Assembly: GCA_025463565.1 (NCBI GenBank)
Contig: JAODAT010000099.1
Span: 1-45,128 of the forward strand
DNA: 45,128 bases
DNA from: Microbacteriaceae bacterium
GTDB lineage: Bacteria; Actinomycetota; Actinomycetes; Actinomycetales; Microbacteriaceae
Direction: 5' to 3'
The notes under the pieces are model-generated. The model was given only the letters and a program-made list of their open reading frames with translations. It searched no databases and was not told the DNA's origin. The translations under genes and the position numbers were made by a program. Below, in pieces: positions 1 to 7,993 of this stretch (its first letter is position 1; every line of letters starts with the position of its first letter).

Positions 1-569
1 AGCAGCGCGATGCCGATCGGCACGTTCACGAAGAAGACGAATCGCCACGACCAGTAGGTGACGATGACGCCACCGAGAATCGGCCCGATCAGCGCGCCGG
101 CGGGGAAGGTCGCGGCGATCATGCCGAGGGCACGATCCCGGCTTCGCACGAAGTGGTCGGCGATCAGGCCGTTGGCGGAGGGCATGAAGGCTCCGCCGCC
201 GATCGCCTGCAGCGCCCGCAGCGCCACGAGCATGTAGATATTGACCGCCAGCCCGCAGAGCAGTGACGCGGTGGTGAACAGGATGATGGCGATGATGAAG
301 ATGCGCTTGCGGCCGAAGTGATCGCTGAGTTTGCCGGCGATCGGCATCACCAGCACCTGGCCGAGCGAGTAGATGGTGATCGTCCACGCGCCCCACTGCA
401 GCCCGGAGTGCAGATCTTTCTGGATGCTTGACAGCGCGGTGGCGACGATCGTCATGTCGATGGAGGCCATGAACATCGCCATGGCGCAGATCGCGAACAC
501 GAGGTGACGACGCGGGAGTCCCCTGTCGTCGGCGCGGGCATCCGTCGTGCCAGTTGCTTCGCGAGTCAT
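1..569 (-). CDS. MFS multidrug efflux transporter (DHA2/EmrB-like), N-terminal part
   Basis: The window cuts this gene; about 189 N-terminal residues are visible, starting at the ATG at 569-567. The protein is a proton-driven membrane exporter of the major facilitator superfamily. Visible signatures are the loop 2-3 motif GKLSDHFGRKR, the helix-4 stretch LRALQAIGGG and the antiporter motif C around GALIGPILGG, followed by SWRFVFFVNVP, which is typical of the 14-helix DHA2 (EmrB/QacA) group. It diverges from a MarR regulator, and the 63-bp gap between the two contains an inverted repeat, the standard layout of a MarR-controlled drug pump. The substrate cannot be told. Confidence 0.9.
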   Translation of the reverse strand, partial: MTREATGTTDARADDRGLPRRHLVFAICAMAMFMASIDMTIVATALSSIQKDLHSGLQWGAWTITIYSLGQVLVMPIAGKLSDHFGRKRIFIIAIILFTTASLLCGLAVNIYMLVALRALQAIGGGAFMPSANGLIADHFVRSRDRALGMIAATFPAGALIGPILGGVIVTYWSWRFVFFVNVPIGIAL

Positions 570-581
570 CACTGCTTCACC

Positions 582-608
582 TTACTTTGCTTGCCGATAA
601 GCAGGTAA
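582..608. promoter_or_regulatory. Inverted repeat between MFS and marR, candidate MarR operator
   Basis: Imperfect dyad with outer arms TTAC/GTAA and inner arms GCTT/AAGC around GCCGAT, centred near 595 in the 63-bp gap between the divergent starts. Position and symmetry fit a site from which the MarR protein would repress both genes. Seen as sequence symmetry only. Confidence 0.4.
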
Positions 609-632
609 CTAATTGTGAGGCACACTGGTGGC

Positions 633-1073
633 ATGGACACCGAAGCCGGCTCGCGACTGCGCGGGGTAATCGCCAGACTTTCACGCCAGCTGAACGCGTC
701 CGCCGCAGGGGAGGGCCTCACGCCCACCGAGGCGTCGGCGCTGTCGGTCATCGCGTTCCGCGGGCCGATCGGCCTGCCCGAGCTCACCGCACTCGAGGGG
801 CTCAACCCGACGATGGTCTCTCGCATCGTCGGCAAGCTGGATGACGCCCGGCTCATCCGGCGTGTGCCGAACGCCGATGACCTCCGCTCCGCGAACGTCG
901 AGATCACAGCTGACGGCCGGGAGGCCAACGACCGGATCCGCACCGAGCGGGCCAAAGTGGTCTCGGAGAGCGCGCTTCTCCTGTCCGAAGATTCACAGGA
1001 GGCGCTGGCCCGGGCCCTGCCGGCCTTGGAGGCGCTCGCCGACCAGCTCCAGTTACGGCGGGTGGGTCACTGA
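633..1073 (+). CDS. MarR-family transcriptional regulator
   Basis: A 146-residue winged-helix regulator. The centre reads LTALEGLNPTMVSRIVGKLD, the recognition-helix region of MarR proteins, followed by a wing with RRVPNADDLRSANVEIT, matching the usual D-x-R-x-x-x-V/L-x-L-T pattern. ATG 633 is chosen; a GTG at 615 in frame would add six residues and neither start has a good ribosome site. It stands divergent to an MFS exporter and most likely represses that gene and itself until a small lipophilic ligand binds. The downstream hydrolase is convergent, four bases away. Confidence 0.85.
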   Translation: MDTEAGSRLRGVIARLSRQLNASAAGEGLTPTEASALSVIAFRGPIGLPELTALEGLNPTMVSRIVGKLDDARLIRRVPNADDLRSANVEITADGREANDRIRTERAKVVSESALLLSEDSQEALARALPALEALADQLQLRRVGH

Positions 1074-1076
1074 GCC

Positions 1077-1877
1077 TTAGGCGGCTTCGAGGAAGGTCAA
1101 GATCTCCCGAGCGAGTCGCGGGTCGCCCTGGGTGCCGAGGTGTCCGGCGCCCGGGTAGATCGAGAGCTGCGCGTGAGGCATTCGCTCTGACGTGCGCTCG
1201 AATAACTCCGACGAGTAGTACCGGTCGTTCTCGCCGCCGGCGATGAGGGTCGGTGCCTCGATGCCCTCGAGTCGGGCCTCGAGGTCGAAGCCATCCTCGG
1301 CGTCGAGGGTCGCCAGCAGGTCGGGATCCAGGTGGCCCACCACCACGCGCGGCGCCAGCATTCCGGCCCAGCCGCGCAGTACGTGGTCCAGCTTCGTCGA
1401 GCCGGTGTTGGCCAGGAAGAGCCCGGCCGCCTTTCGGGCATGCCCCTTGCGAAGCAGAACGGCGACGGCGCGCTGCGTCGCCCGCCCGTGGTCGCTGAGC
1501 CGGTGCGCGGATGACACGAGAACCAGTCGCTTCACCAGGTGCGGGAAGTCTGCGGCCAGCTGCAACGAGATGCTTCCGCCGGTGGAGATGCCCATAATGT
1601 CGACGGGTTCGTCGAACAGGGTGTCGATGGTCTGTGCGTATTCCGCCGCGATTTCGGCGATCGAGATGCCCGGCTCCAGGTCGTGGCGGCGATCGATGCT
1701 CCACACCGCGCGGTCGCCGACGAAGTCCGCGACCTCCTGGTGCAGCATCCACTGCCTCAGTCGTGCCGGGGTTCCCCTTCGCCCGGAGAGGCCCGGTACG
1801 ACCACCAGAGGTGCGCCGCTGCCTTCGTGAAAGTGCGGGAGCCGCTTGGTGGTCATGACTTCATACAACGCCCGCAT
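1077..1877 (-). CDS. Alpha/beta-fold hydrolase
   Basis: A 266-residue alpha/beta hydrolase. The oxyanion strand reads LVVVPGLSGRRG, the nucleophile elbow is GISTGG with Ser98, an acidic residue follows in GGENDRYY, and the catalytic His is in GAGHLG near the C-terminus, so the triad looks complete. There is no signal peptide, so it should be cytoplasmic. Substrate unknown; homologues include esterases, lactonases and haloperoxidase-like enzymes. ATG 1877 is used; an in-frame ATG at 1856 (start MTTKRLPHF) is equally possible. It lies downstream of two tiny membrane-protein genes on the same strand. Confidence 0.8.
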   Translation of the reverse strand: MRALYEVMTTKRLPHFHEGSGAPLVVVPGLSGRRGTPARLRQWMLHQEVADFVGDRAVWSIDRRHDLEPGISIAEIAAEYAQTIDTLFDEPVDIMGISTGGSISLQLAADFPHLVKRLVLVSSAHRLSDHGRATQRAVAVLLRKGHARKAAGLFLANTGSTKLDHVLRGWAGMLAPRVVVGHLDPDLLATLDAEDGFDLEARLEGIEAPTLIAGGENDRYYSSELFERTSERMPHAQLSIYPGAGHLGTQGDPRLAREILTFLEAA

Positions 1878-1934
1878 TGTTTCCGGGGCATGTGCGTTGT
1901 GTGTGAATTGGGTAAGAAGTCGCGCCCCGCGCGA

Positions 1935-2045
1935 CTACCGCCTGGGGCTGCGGCTGACGGCGACCGCCAGCACGGCGAGTCCGATGACGACGACTGCGCC
2001 GACTGCGATCACAAGCCACAGCCCACCGATCGATATGAAGTTCAT
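1935..2045 (-). CDS. Small single-span membrane peptide (36 aa)
   Basis: Begins at ATG 2045, six bases after the stop of the 54-residue gene upstream, and encodes MNFISIGGLWLVIAV followed by an uninterrupted Val/Ala/Leu/Ile stretch and a basic tail SRSPRR. One transmembrane helix with a positive cytoplasmic end is the obvious reading. No Shine-Dalgarno is visible, so translation would depend on coupling to the upstream gene. Too short for homology; coding status is inferred from hydrophobic periodicity and gene spacing. Function unknown. Confidence 0.45.
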   Translation of the reverse strand: MNFISIGGLWLVIAVGAVVVIGLAVLAVAVSRSPRR

Positions 2046-2051
2046 CAGCGA

Positions 2052-2216
2052 TCAGAGACGGCGGCTGCCGCCCAGCCTTCTGGCCAGGAAGACGATCACG
2101 GCAATGATCAGCAGAACGATGCCGACCCACAGTAGGAAGTTAAGCGACTGCACGAAACCTCCCGTGAGAAGCAGGATGATCGCGATGATCGCGATGATGA
2201 TTACCAGGATGTTCAT
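2052..2216 (-). CDS. Small two-span membrane protein (54 aa)
   Basis: ATG 2216 is preceded by GAAAGGTAG at a good distance. The product has two hydrophobic helices (about residues 3-18 and 27-45) separated by the turn TGGFVQSLNF, and ends in the basic tail ARRLGGSRRL. Small proteins of this plan, often annotated as hydrophobic or two-span hypothetical proteins, are common in Actinobacteria; no function is established. It lies 45 bases downstream of a membrane Ser/Thr kinase gene and could be co-transcribed with it. Confidence 0.65.
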   Translation of the reverse strand: MNILVIIIAIIAIILLLTGGFVQSLNFLLWVGIVLLIIAVIVFLARRLGGSRRL

Positions 2217-2261
2217 TGGGCACTACCTTTCATTCGGTTACCGGGCGGTCCGGTTAGACGA

Positions 2262-3470
2262 TCATTTGGGTCCTTGTCCATTCCCATGGCCTTTTCCCTG
2301 GCCGGTACTCCCGGACGGGGCGACTGTGGCAACCTGACTGGCGGCCGGAAGCGGTGGGGAGCCCGTCACCGCCGTCGACGGTTGTGCGCTCGTTGTCGGC
2401 GTGAGTACGGATGCCTCCCCGGATTGGCTTGCCAGAAGGTCGAGCGCGCCGATGAAACCAGCGGCGATGACCACTGCCGCGATCGAGGCTGCAGCGATGA
2501 GGGGGATGGCGCGCATCGGGGGCCTTCGACGTTGGGAAACTTCGACCGCCTCCGTTGGCAGAGCGGTGCGCGAGTCGATCGAAGACAGCTTCTGCGTGGG
2601 TGCAAGTTCCGGCTCCGCGTATTTCGGCGCAGCCCAGCTATCGAGTTCTCTCGCGAGCGCGCTCATCGTTGCTGCCGCCTCGTCGGCGGGCGGACGCGCG
2701 TCGGGATCCCTGTTCGTCATCCGCTCGAGCAGTCGAGCCCATCCGGGAGGCAGGTTCGAGGGGATCACCGGATTGAAGATCAAGCGCGAGCTGATCGCTT
2801 CCGCGTATGTGCGGGGTTGCGATTCTCCGCTTCCGAGAGCTTCCAGCAGCACGAGTCCGAGCGAATAGATGTCTGAGGGCGTTCCCGGCTGCCCGGCGGT
2901 GAGCTGTTCGGGACTGAGGTATGCGGCCGTACCGATGATGGTGCCGACGCTGGTGACCCTCGACGATCCGACGAGATGCGCGATACCGAAGTCGGCGAGC
3001 TTGGCCCTCAAGGGTCGAGTTGTGAGCGTCGTCGGCGTCAGGAGTACGTTTGCGGGTTTGACGTCCCGGTGCACGATGCCGGCGGCGTGAACCGCTTCGA
3101 GCGCTTCGGCCAGTTCGAAGGCGATCGCGGCGATCTGCGGACCGTCAAGTAGCCGTTGGTCGATCGCTTGGCGCAAGTTCGGCCCTTCCACCAGCTCCAT
3201 CACGAAATAGCTCGAGTTCGTGGAACTCAAGTGCGCGTCGAACAGCGTGACCAGGTTGGGGTGATTGAGTCGGGCAAGGGCGTGCATCTCCTGTGCGCTC
3301 CGGGAGATCTCGCTCTCGTCGCGCACCTCGAACACCTTGAGCGCGACTGGGCGACCGAGCACCTCGTCGTCGGCCGCGTACACGACCGCCATTCCTCCCC
3401 GGCCGAGAAGGGTCCGAATTCGATAGCGCGACGCAATGATCGTGCCGATTCGATCGTCACCGGGAGGCAT
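2262..3470 (-). CDS. Membrane-anchored Ser/Thr protein kinase (PknB-type)
   Basis: A 402-residue eukaryotic-like kinase. ATG 3470 is chosen because AAGGA lies just upstream; an upstream in-frame start at 3551 would add 27 residues. Kinase landmarks: glycine loop GRGGMA at about 23-28, catalytic Lys45 in VALK, HRDVKPAN at 134-141, DFG at 160-162 and SPEQL in the P+1 region. A juxtamembrane linker with Arg/Pro is followed by one helix (about 321-343) and a short extracellular tail rich in Ser/Thr/Pro ending GQGKGHGNGQGPK. There are no PASTA repeats. It diverges from a secreted protein with a similar Gly/Asn tail and neighbours a two-component system. Targets unknown. Confidence 0.9.
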   Translation of the reverse strand: MPPGDDRIGTIIASRYRIRTLLGRGGMAVVYAADDEVLGRPVALKVFEVRDESEISRSAQEMHALARLNHPNLVTLFDAHLSSTNSSYFVMELVEGPNLRQAIDQRLLDGPQIAAIAFELAEALEAVHAAGIVHRDVKPANVLLTPTTLTTRPLRAKLADFGIAHLVGSSRVTSVGTIIGTAAYLSPEQLTAGQPGTPSDIYSLGLVLLEALGSGESQPRTYAEAISSRLIFNPVIPSNLPPGWARLLERMTNRDPDARPPADEAAATMSALARELDSWAAPKYAEPELAPTQKLSSIDSRTALPTEAVEVSQRRRPPMRAIPLIAAASIAAVVIAAGFIGALDLLASQSGEASVLTPTTSAQPSTAVTGSPPLPAASQVATVAPSGSTGQGKGHGNGQGPK

Positions 3471-3642
3471 CCGAAGTCCTTGTCTATTAGGGATGTTGTG
3501 AAGGGGACTCCCGTCCAGGCGGGTTGGGAAGTGAAATGAGACGGTTCTCATCTCCGGCTCGATTTCGTCTCACCTTCTGGCGTCATAGTTCTGGAAGAGG
3601 GATCCCCAAGGGGCCCTGGCAGGGGGACGCCGACCGACATGT

Positions 3643-3735
3643 GGTCACCTTCGGGTGGTGACCGTGTACCGAATCCCATTGGGACGGCGGACTTGTAGCA
3701 ACGCGGCGTCGGGACCGCCGGTTGCGCGAAGGATG
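3643..3735 (+). other. Structured leader region with two hairpins
   Basis: The 348 bases between the kinase start (3470) and the secreted-protein start (3819) hold no gene. On the + strand there is a 7-bp perfect hairpin (GGTCACC 3643-3649 with GGTGACC 3657-3663), then a weaker hairpin near 3699-3727 (GCAAC and CGGCG pairing with CGCCG and GTTGC across one bulge), then the strong stem listed separately. This could be a small RNA or a structured 5' leader. No known riboswitch consensus was matched. Confidence 0.35.
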
Positions 3736-3767
3736 CTGATGCCCGGTCCAGGCGGACCGGGCATCAG
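3736..3767 (+). terminator. Strong intrinsic-terminator-like hairpin
   Basis: Fourteen-base perfect stem, CTGATGCCCGGTCC (3736-3749) against GGACCGGGCATCAG (3754-3767), with a four-base loop, followed by the T-rich run ATCTTTCGTTT on the + strand. No + strand gene precedes it, so it must end an RNA that starts in the gene-free stretch or act as an attenuator or insulator for the gene at 3819. A weak promoter-like pair TTGGGG (3777) and TATGCC (3800) with 17-bp spacing lies just beyond it. Confidence 0.6.
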
Positions 3768-3818
3768 ATCTTTCGTTTGGGGTCAGTCCGCAGCCGGAAT
3801 ATGCCCAGCACGGACAGA

Positions 3819-4376
3819 ATGGAAGACATGAAGCGTCCGCTCCTCATCCTCACTGTCGGTGCGACCGTCGGAGTGACCGCCCTCTGCGGGGTCGCCGCGC
3901 AGGCATATGCCTCGCCTCAGCACGAAGTGCCCGCGGTCGTCGTTCATGCCGCACCGTTATCGATCCCTGCCGGATACCAGCCGACGTCGTTCGCGCCATC
4001 GACGCGTACGGAAAATGGTCTAGTGGTGGTCACGGCCGATCCGGCAGTCGACATCTCCCAGGACGCGACGGCTGAGCCGAGCTCCGACGAGGGTGATTCG
4101 ACTTCGGCCACGCCGACGGCATCGCACTCCTCTGTTCCGTCACCGTCGCCCTCTGCATCCGTTTCGGAACCGGGAAATTCGGCCGGCAACGGAAACTCCG
4201 ATGCGACTCACGCGACCGGAGGCAGTGGCAACGGCAACGGGAACGGGAACGGGAACGCCACTGGGAATCCTGGCAACGGCAACAACGGCAATTCGAGCAG
4301 TAACGGCAATGCCGGCGGGGACAAGACGACGGGGAATGGCAAAGGAAACAACGGCAATGGCAATGGCAACAAGTAA
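3819..4376 (+). CDS. Secreted Gly/Asn-rich low-complexity protein
   Basis: A 185-residue exported protein. ATG 3819 is preferred (GGACAG upstream); ATG 3828 (MKRPLLIL) is possible. The N-terminus is a classic signal peptide: basic MKRP, hydrophobic core and a probable cleavage after AQAYA. The mature part is a short ordered region, a Ser/Thr/Pro-rich stretch, then a C-terminal third made almost only of Gly and Asn (GNGNGNG repeats ending in K). No domain is recognised. Codon choice is repetitive (GGCAACGG), so the tail can expand or contract by slippage. The divergent kinase has a short tail of the same flavour, which suggests but does not prove a link. Function unknown. Confidence 0.75.
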   Translation: MEDMKRPLLILTVGATVGVTALCGVAAQAYASPQHEVPAVVVHAAPLSIPAGYQPTSFAPSTRTENGLVVVTADPAVDISQDATAEPSSDEGDSTSATPTASHSSVPSPSPSASVSEPGNSAGNGNSDATHATGGSGNGNGNGNGNATGNPGNGNNGNSSSNGNAGGDKTTGNGKGNNGNGNGNK

Positions 4377-4386
4377 GCGCTGACGG

Positions 4387-5043
4387 TCAGCGCAGACGGT
4401 ATCCCATCCCTCGGACGGTTTCGATCGCGTCGACCCCGATCTTGTTGCGGAGGTACCGCACGTACACGTCGAGCACATTCGACCCGGGGTCGAAATCGTA
4501 TCCCCAGACTCTGCTGAGCAGTTGTTCTCGGCTCAATACCTGTTCGGGATGGCGGAGAAACTCCTCCGCGAGAGCAAACTCTCGTACGGACAGGTCGACC
4601 ACCCGGTCTCCGACCCGCGCCCTGCGCGTTCTGAGATCCAGGCTCAGTGAGCCATGGCTCAGCTCCGTCGAGGGCGCCGACGGCGTCTCCCTGAGGCGTG
4701 ATCGAATCCTCGCCAGCAGTTCATCCACCTTGAATGGCTTGGCAAGATAGTCATTCGCTCCGCCATCCAGCCCGAGGACCGTATCTTCGACCGAGCTCCG
4801 AGCTGTGAGCATGATCACGGGAAGCTGAGGGTGCGATACACGAATCAGCCTCAGAATCTCGAAGCCATCCAGCGTCGGAAGCCCGACATCGAGCAAGACG
4901 AGGTCGTACGCGCCGGTTTGCGCTTCGAGCAATCCTTCGACGCCATCAGATATCACTGTGCAGGCATATCCGGCCGACTGAAGTCCCCGTTTGACGAAGA
5001 TCGAAATTCGCTCCTCGTCTTCCACGATCAGGATGTTGCTCAT
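4387..5043 (-). CDS. OmpR-family response regulator
   Basis: A 218-residue regulator with an N-terminal receiver (acidic pair ED at 8-9, phospho-acceptor Asp52 in LLDVGLP, Thr80, Lys102 in AKPF) and a C-terminal winged helix (about 125-218) ending in the family hallmark VRGMGYRLR. ATG 5043 overlaps the stop of the upstream histidine kinase gene by four bases, so the two are translationally coupled partners. The stimulus and target genes are not apparent; the secreted protein, convergent only 11 bases away, is a candidate only by position. Confidence 0.93.
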   Translation of the reverse strand: MSNILIVEDEERISIFVKRGLQSAGYACTVISDGVEGLLEAQTGAYDLVLLDVGLPTLDGFEILRLIRVSHPQLPVIMLTARSSVEDTVLGLDGGANDYLAKPFKVDELLARIRSRLRETPSAPSTELSHGSLSLDLRTRRARVGDRVVDLSVREFALAEEFLRHPEQVLSREQLLSRVWGYDFDPGSNVLDVYVRYLRNKIGVDAIETVRGMGYRLR

Positions 5044-6584
5044 TTCATTCCCTCCTCATCGATCGGCAGCACCAACGAGAATCGCGTCTCTTCGGTCGAC
5101 GATGTGAGTTCGATAGTTCCACCGTGGGCCGCCGCGATCGCGCTGACGATCGAGAGACCCAGGCCGGAACCCGCAATGCCGCGGTGCGATTCGACCCGTC
5201 CGAATCGCTCGAAGATACGGGCACGCGATTCTGGAGGGACTCCCGGGCCGTGGTCGGCAACCCAGAGACGAACCCCGTCCGGCATGAGTGTCGAGCCGAT
5301 CTCGATCGACGAGCCCGCCGGCGAATATTTCGCGGCGTTGTCGGCCAGCTGCAGCCAGGCCTGCGTGATTCGCTCTCGGTCGATCTCCACTGTCACGTCG
5401 GCCTTTTCCTGCAACGACCAGTCATGGCTCGGGAGCACTCGCACCTTGTCGAACACCTGTTGGGTCAACTCCTCGATGGCCGTCCTCTGAAGCGAAAGGT
5501 CGGCGCGTTCGGACTCCGCCAATTCGGCCAGGTCCTGCACGAGTGCCGCGACTCGGTCGAGCTCGTCGACGGCAAGGGCCCGCGTGGCTATCACGTCATC
5601 GGGATCGTATGGATTCACCAACTCCAGGTGTCCAAGCACGATCGTGATGGGCGTGTTCAGCTCATGTCGCACATCGTCGAGGAGGTGTCGTTGAGCCGTG
5701 AACGACTCGTCGAGTCGATCGAGCATGTCATTTACCGTCACTGTGAGCTGCGACAGGTCATCACGACCGCGAACCGGAATGCGCTCGGAACGACTGTCCG
5801 CGGTGATGCGAGCCGCCGCAAGACGCAGGTTTCGAATCGGTCGCAGTAGTCGTCCAGAGATGAACCACCCGAGGGCGGCGATTAGTAGGAGCGTGATCGC
5901 TTCCACCTCCCAGTAGGTGACGAAGGCGGACGAGAGATCGCCGAGTTCCGAGGAGAGATCCACGGCGGCCACGAAGACGGCGGTATCAGTGCTGCCCGCA
6001 ACGGTTATCGGGGCCGCGATGTAGCGGATGGTTCCCCACTTCGAGACCGTGCTTCCAATCTTCGTCTCGCCGGTCCGCGTGACCGTCACGGCGTGGACGA
6101 CGAAGCCCCGAATGTTTGCCAGTTGGAATTCCGTCGGCACGCCAGGGACGAATTTCGCCTTCCCGTCGACGATCCCGAGCGTATCTTCGTGGCTGTCCGG
6201 GAGCACACGCCCGACGACGGCCTGGACGGCGTCGTTCGCCGAGGTGAACGCTTCGGGGCTCGCGGCACTACTGCCCGGCGAGGTCGGCTTGCTGTTCGCG
6301 GCTCCGAGCAGGACCCGTCGCGCTTCGGCCACGCGGGTGGCGAGGGAGACGTCGACCCCCGCGAGGATGCGATCCCGCTGCACCAGGAACGTTATGGCGC
6401 CTCCCGCACTCATCCCCAGGGCTGTGACGAGCAGCAGGCCGACCAGCAGTCGTGACCGAACTGACCACGAACGCCGCGCGTCGCGTCGTTCGTTGGAGCT
6501 CACCCGATGAGTATGACGTCGCGCCCGCCTCCAGCGGGCAGCCGCACCGCCGACGCCTCGAATCACCGCGTTTCTTAGTCGCAT
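5040..6584 (-). CDS. Sensor histidine kinase
   Basis: A 514-residue membrane kinase. Basic cytoplasmic N-terminus, first helix at about 46-68, an extracytoplasmic sensing domain of roughly 155 residues, second helix at about 226-245, HAMP linker, then a DHp helix with His307 in VRHELNTP, N box with Asn436 (LADNAAKY), G1 VADHGPGVP (464-470) and G2 GSGLGLSIV. All catalytic boxes are intact. It phosphorylates the coupled OmpR-type regulator. The start at 6584 has no good ribosome site; the first 35 residues are uncertain. The sensing domain is not recognised, so the signal is unknown. Confidence 0.92.
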   Translation of the reverse strand: MRLRNAVIRGVGGAAARWRRARRHTHRVSSNERRDARRSWSVRSRLLVGLLLVTALGMSAGGAITFLVQRDRILAGVDVSLATRVAEARRVLLGAANSKPTSPGSSAASPEAFTSANDAVQAVVGRVLPDSHEDTLGIVDGKAKFVPGVPTEFQLANIRGFVVHAVTVTRTGETKIGSTVSKWGTIRYIAAPITVAGSTDTAVFVAAVDLSSELGDLSSAFVTYWEVEAITLLLIAALGWFISGRLLRPIRNLRLAAARITADSRSERIPVRGRDDLSQLTVTVNDMLDRLDESFTAQRHLLDDVRHELNTPITIVLGHLELVNPYDPDDVIATRALAVDELDRVAALVQDLAELAESERADLSLQRTAIEELTQQVFDKVRVLPSHDWSLQEKADVTVEIDRERITQAWLQLADNAAKYSPAGSSIEIGSTLMPDGVRLWVADHGPGVPPESRARIFERFGRVESHRGIAGSGLGLSIVSAIAAAHGGTIELTSSTEETRFSLVLPIDEEGMK

Positions 6585-6712
6585 CTGTGAAAGCCGGACA
6601 CACCCTCGAAATTTCGTCTCCTGGCTGACGATCGTGGAATATCGAAAGCGGCGAAGAGTGTGGTCGAAGTCGCGCCGCCGACCGTTGACCGAGCAGTAAT
6701 AGATTCAGCAGC

Positions 6713-7993
6713 GTGACCAGCAGTCCGCAGATGCTTCGCCGATTGAACCTCGCAGATGCGACCTTCATCGGTCTCGGTTCGATGATCGGGGCGGGGGTGT
6801 TCGCCGCGTTCAGCCCGGCAGCACGAGCCGCTGGAAACGGACTGCTGATCGGAGTCGTGGTCGCGGCGATCGTCGCCTTCTGCAACGCCGCGGCCTCGGC
6901 TCAGTTGGCAGCGCAGTACCCGACATCCGGTGGAACCTACGTCTTCGGCCGGATGCAGCTCGGGCCGTGGTGGGGATTCTTCGCCGGCTGGAGTTTCGTG
7001 ATCGGTAAAGTCGCGAGTTGCGCGGCGATGGCATTGACCTTTGCGGCCTACGTCGCCCCGCCCGGTTGGGAACGCCCGGTCGGGATCCTCGCCGTCATCC
7101 TCCTGGCCGCGGTTAACTACCGCGGAGTGACCCGAACGGCGAGAGTGACGCGCATCATCGTCGTTGCTGTTCTGGTCGTGCTCGCGGTCGTCGTGGCTGC
7201 CGGAGTCTCGTCGGGGCTTCCGCACGCGACCGGGTTACTTGGACCTGCACTGGTGTCGCATGGAGCGTACGGCATCCTTCAATCGGCGGGTCTGATGTTC
7301 TTCGCCTTTGCCGGCTACGCGAGGATCGCCACGATGGGCGAGGAGGTTCGGGACCCCGCTCGCACCATCCCTCGCGCCATCCTGCTTGCGCTGGGAATTA
7401 CGGTCCTGCTCTATCTCGTCCTCGCGGTCGTCGCGCTGGGAACCATCGGCGTGAGCGGTGTCGCGGGCGGGTCGACTCCACTGGCCGCAACCGGGGGTGC
7501 TGCGGGATGGGTTTGGGCGATTCCGGTGGTTCGAGTCGGGGCGGCGCTCGCGTCTCTCGGAGCCCTGCTTGCGCTGATCGCGGGAATCGGTCGAACGACC
7601 CTCGCCATGGCGCGCGAGGGCGACCTGCCGCGGTGGTTCAGCGCGATTCATCCACGGTTCGGCACCCCGCACCGTGCCGAGGTCGCGCTTGCCACGGTCG
7701 TCATCATCCTCGTGGCATTCGTCGACCTGCGCGGCACGATCGGTTTCTCGTCGTTCGGGGTGTTGCTGTACTACTTCGTCGCCAACGTGTCCGCCTTCAC
7801 TCAGAGCGCGCCCAACCGGCGCTTCCCGCGCGTCGTGCAGGCGCTGGGTGCCCTCGGCTGTCTTGTGCTGGCGTTCACGCTTCCGGCTACAGCAGTCGTC
7901 GTCGGGCTTGTGATCGTCATTGCCGGCGGGATTTATCGGGCGATTCGCCTCTCAGCAGTCCGACGGCCTCGCGCACCGCGTAGAAGACGATGA
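6713..7993 (+). CDS. APC-family amino-acid permease
   Basis: A 426-residue integral membrane protein with about 12 helices. The first helix carries the APC superfamily binding motif IGLGSMIGAGVFAAF, and the region AGYARIATMGEEVRDPARTIPRAI matches the conserved helix 6-7 segment of amino-acid transporters. Start is GTG 6713; no strong ribosome site is seen. It should import an amino acid or amine by ion symport; the substrate is not clear. Its last 77 bases overlap the 3' end of a convergent cation-efflux gene, an unusually long convergent overlap, and its C-terminal tail there is Arg/Pro-rich (RRPRAPRRRR). Confidence 0.88.
   Translation: MTSSPQMLRRLNLADATFIGLGSMIGAGVFAAFSPAARAAGNGLLIGVVVAAIVAFCNAAASAQLAAQYPTSGGTYVFGRMQLGPWWGFFAGWSFVIGKVASCAAMALTFAAYVAPPGWERPVGILAVILLAAVNYRGVTRTARVTRIIVVAVLVVLAVVVAAGVSSGLPHATGLLGPALVSHGAYGILQSAGLMFFAFAGYARIATMGEEVRDPARTIPRAILLALGITVLLYLVLAVVALGTIGVSGVAGGSTPLAATGGAAGWVWAIPVVRVGAALASLGALLALIAGIGRTTLAMAREGDLPRWFSAIHPRFGTPHRAEVALATVVIILVAFVDLRGTIGFSSFGVLLYYFVANVSAFTQSAPNRRFPRVVQALGALGCLVLAFTLPATAVVVGLVIVIAGGIYRAIRLSAVRRPRAPRRRR

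Noticed and set aside
3600-3735. c-di-AMP (ydaO-type) riboswitch before the secreted protein
   Set aside because: CCGAATCC is present but the other conserved segments (GGGAACC-like, GGTGAATC-like, CAGCTAACC-like) were not found in order.
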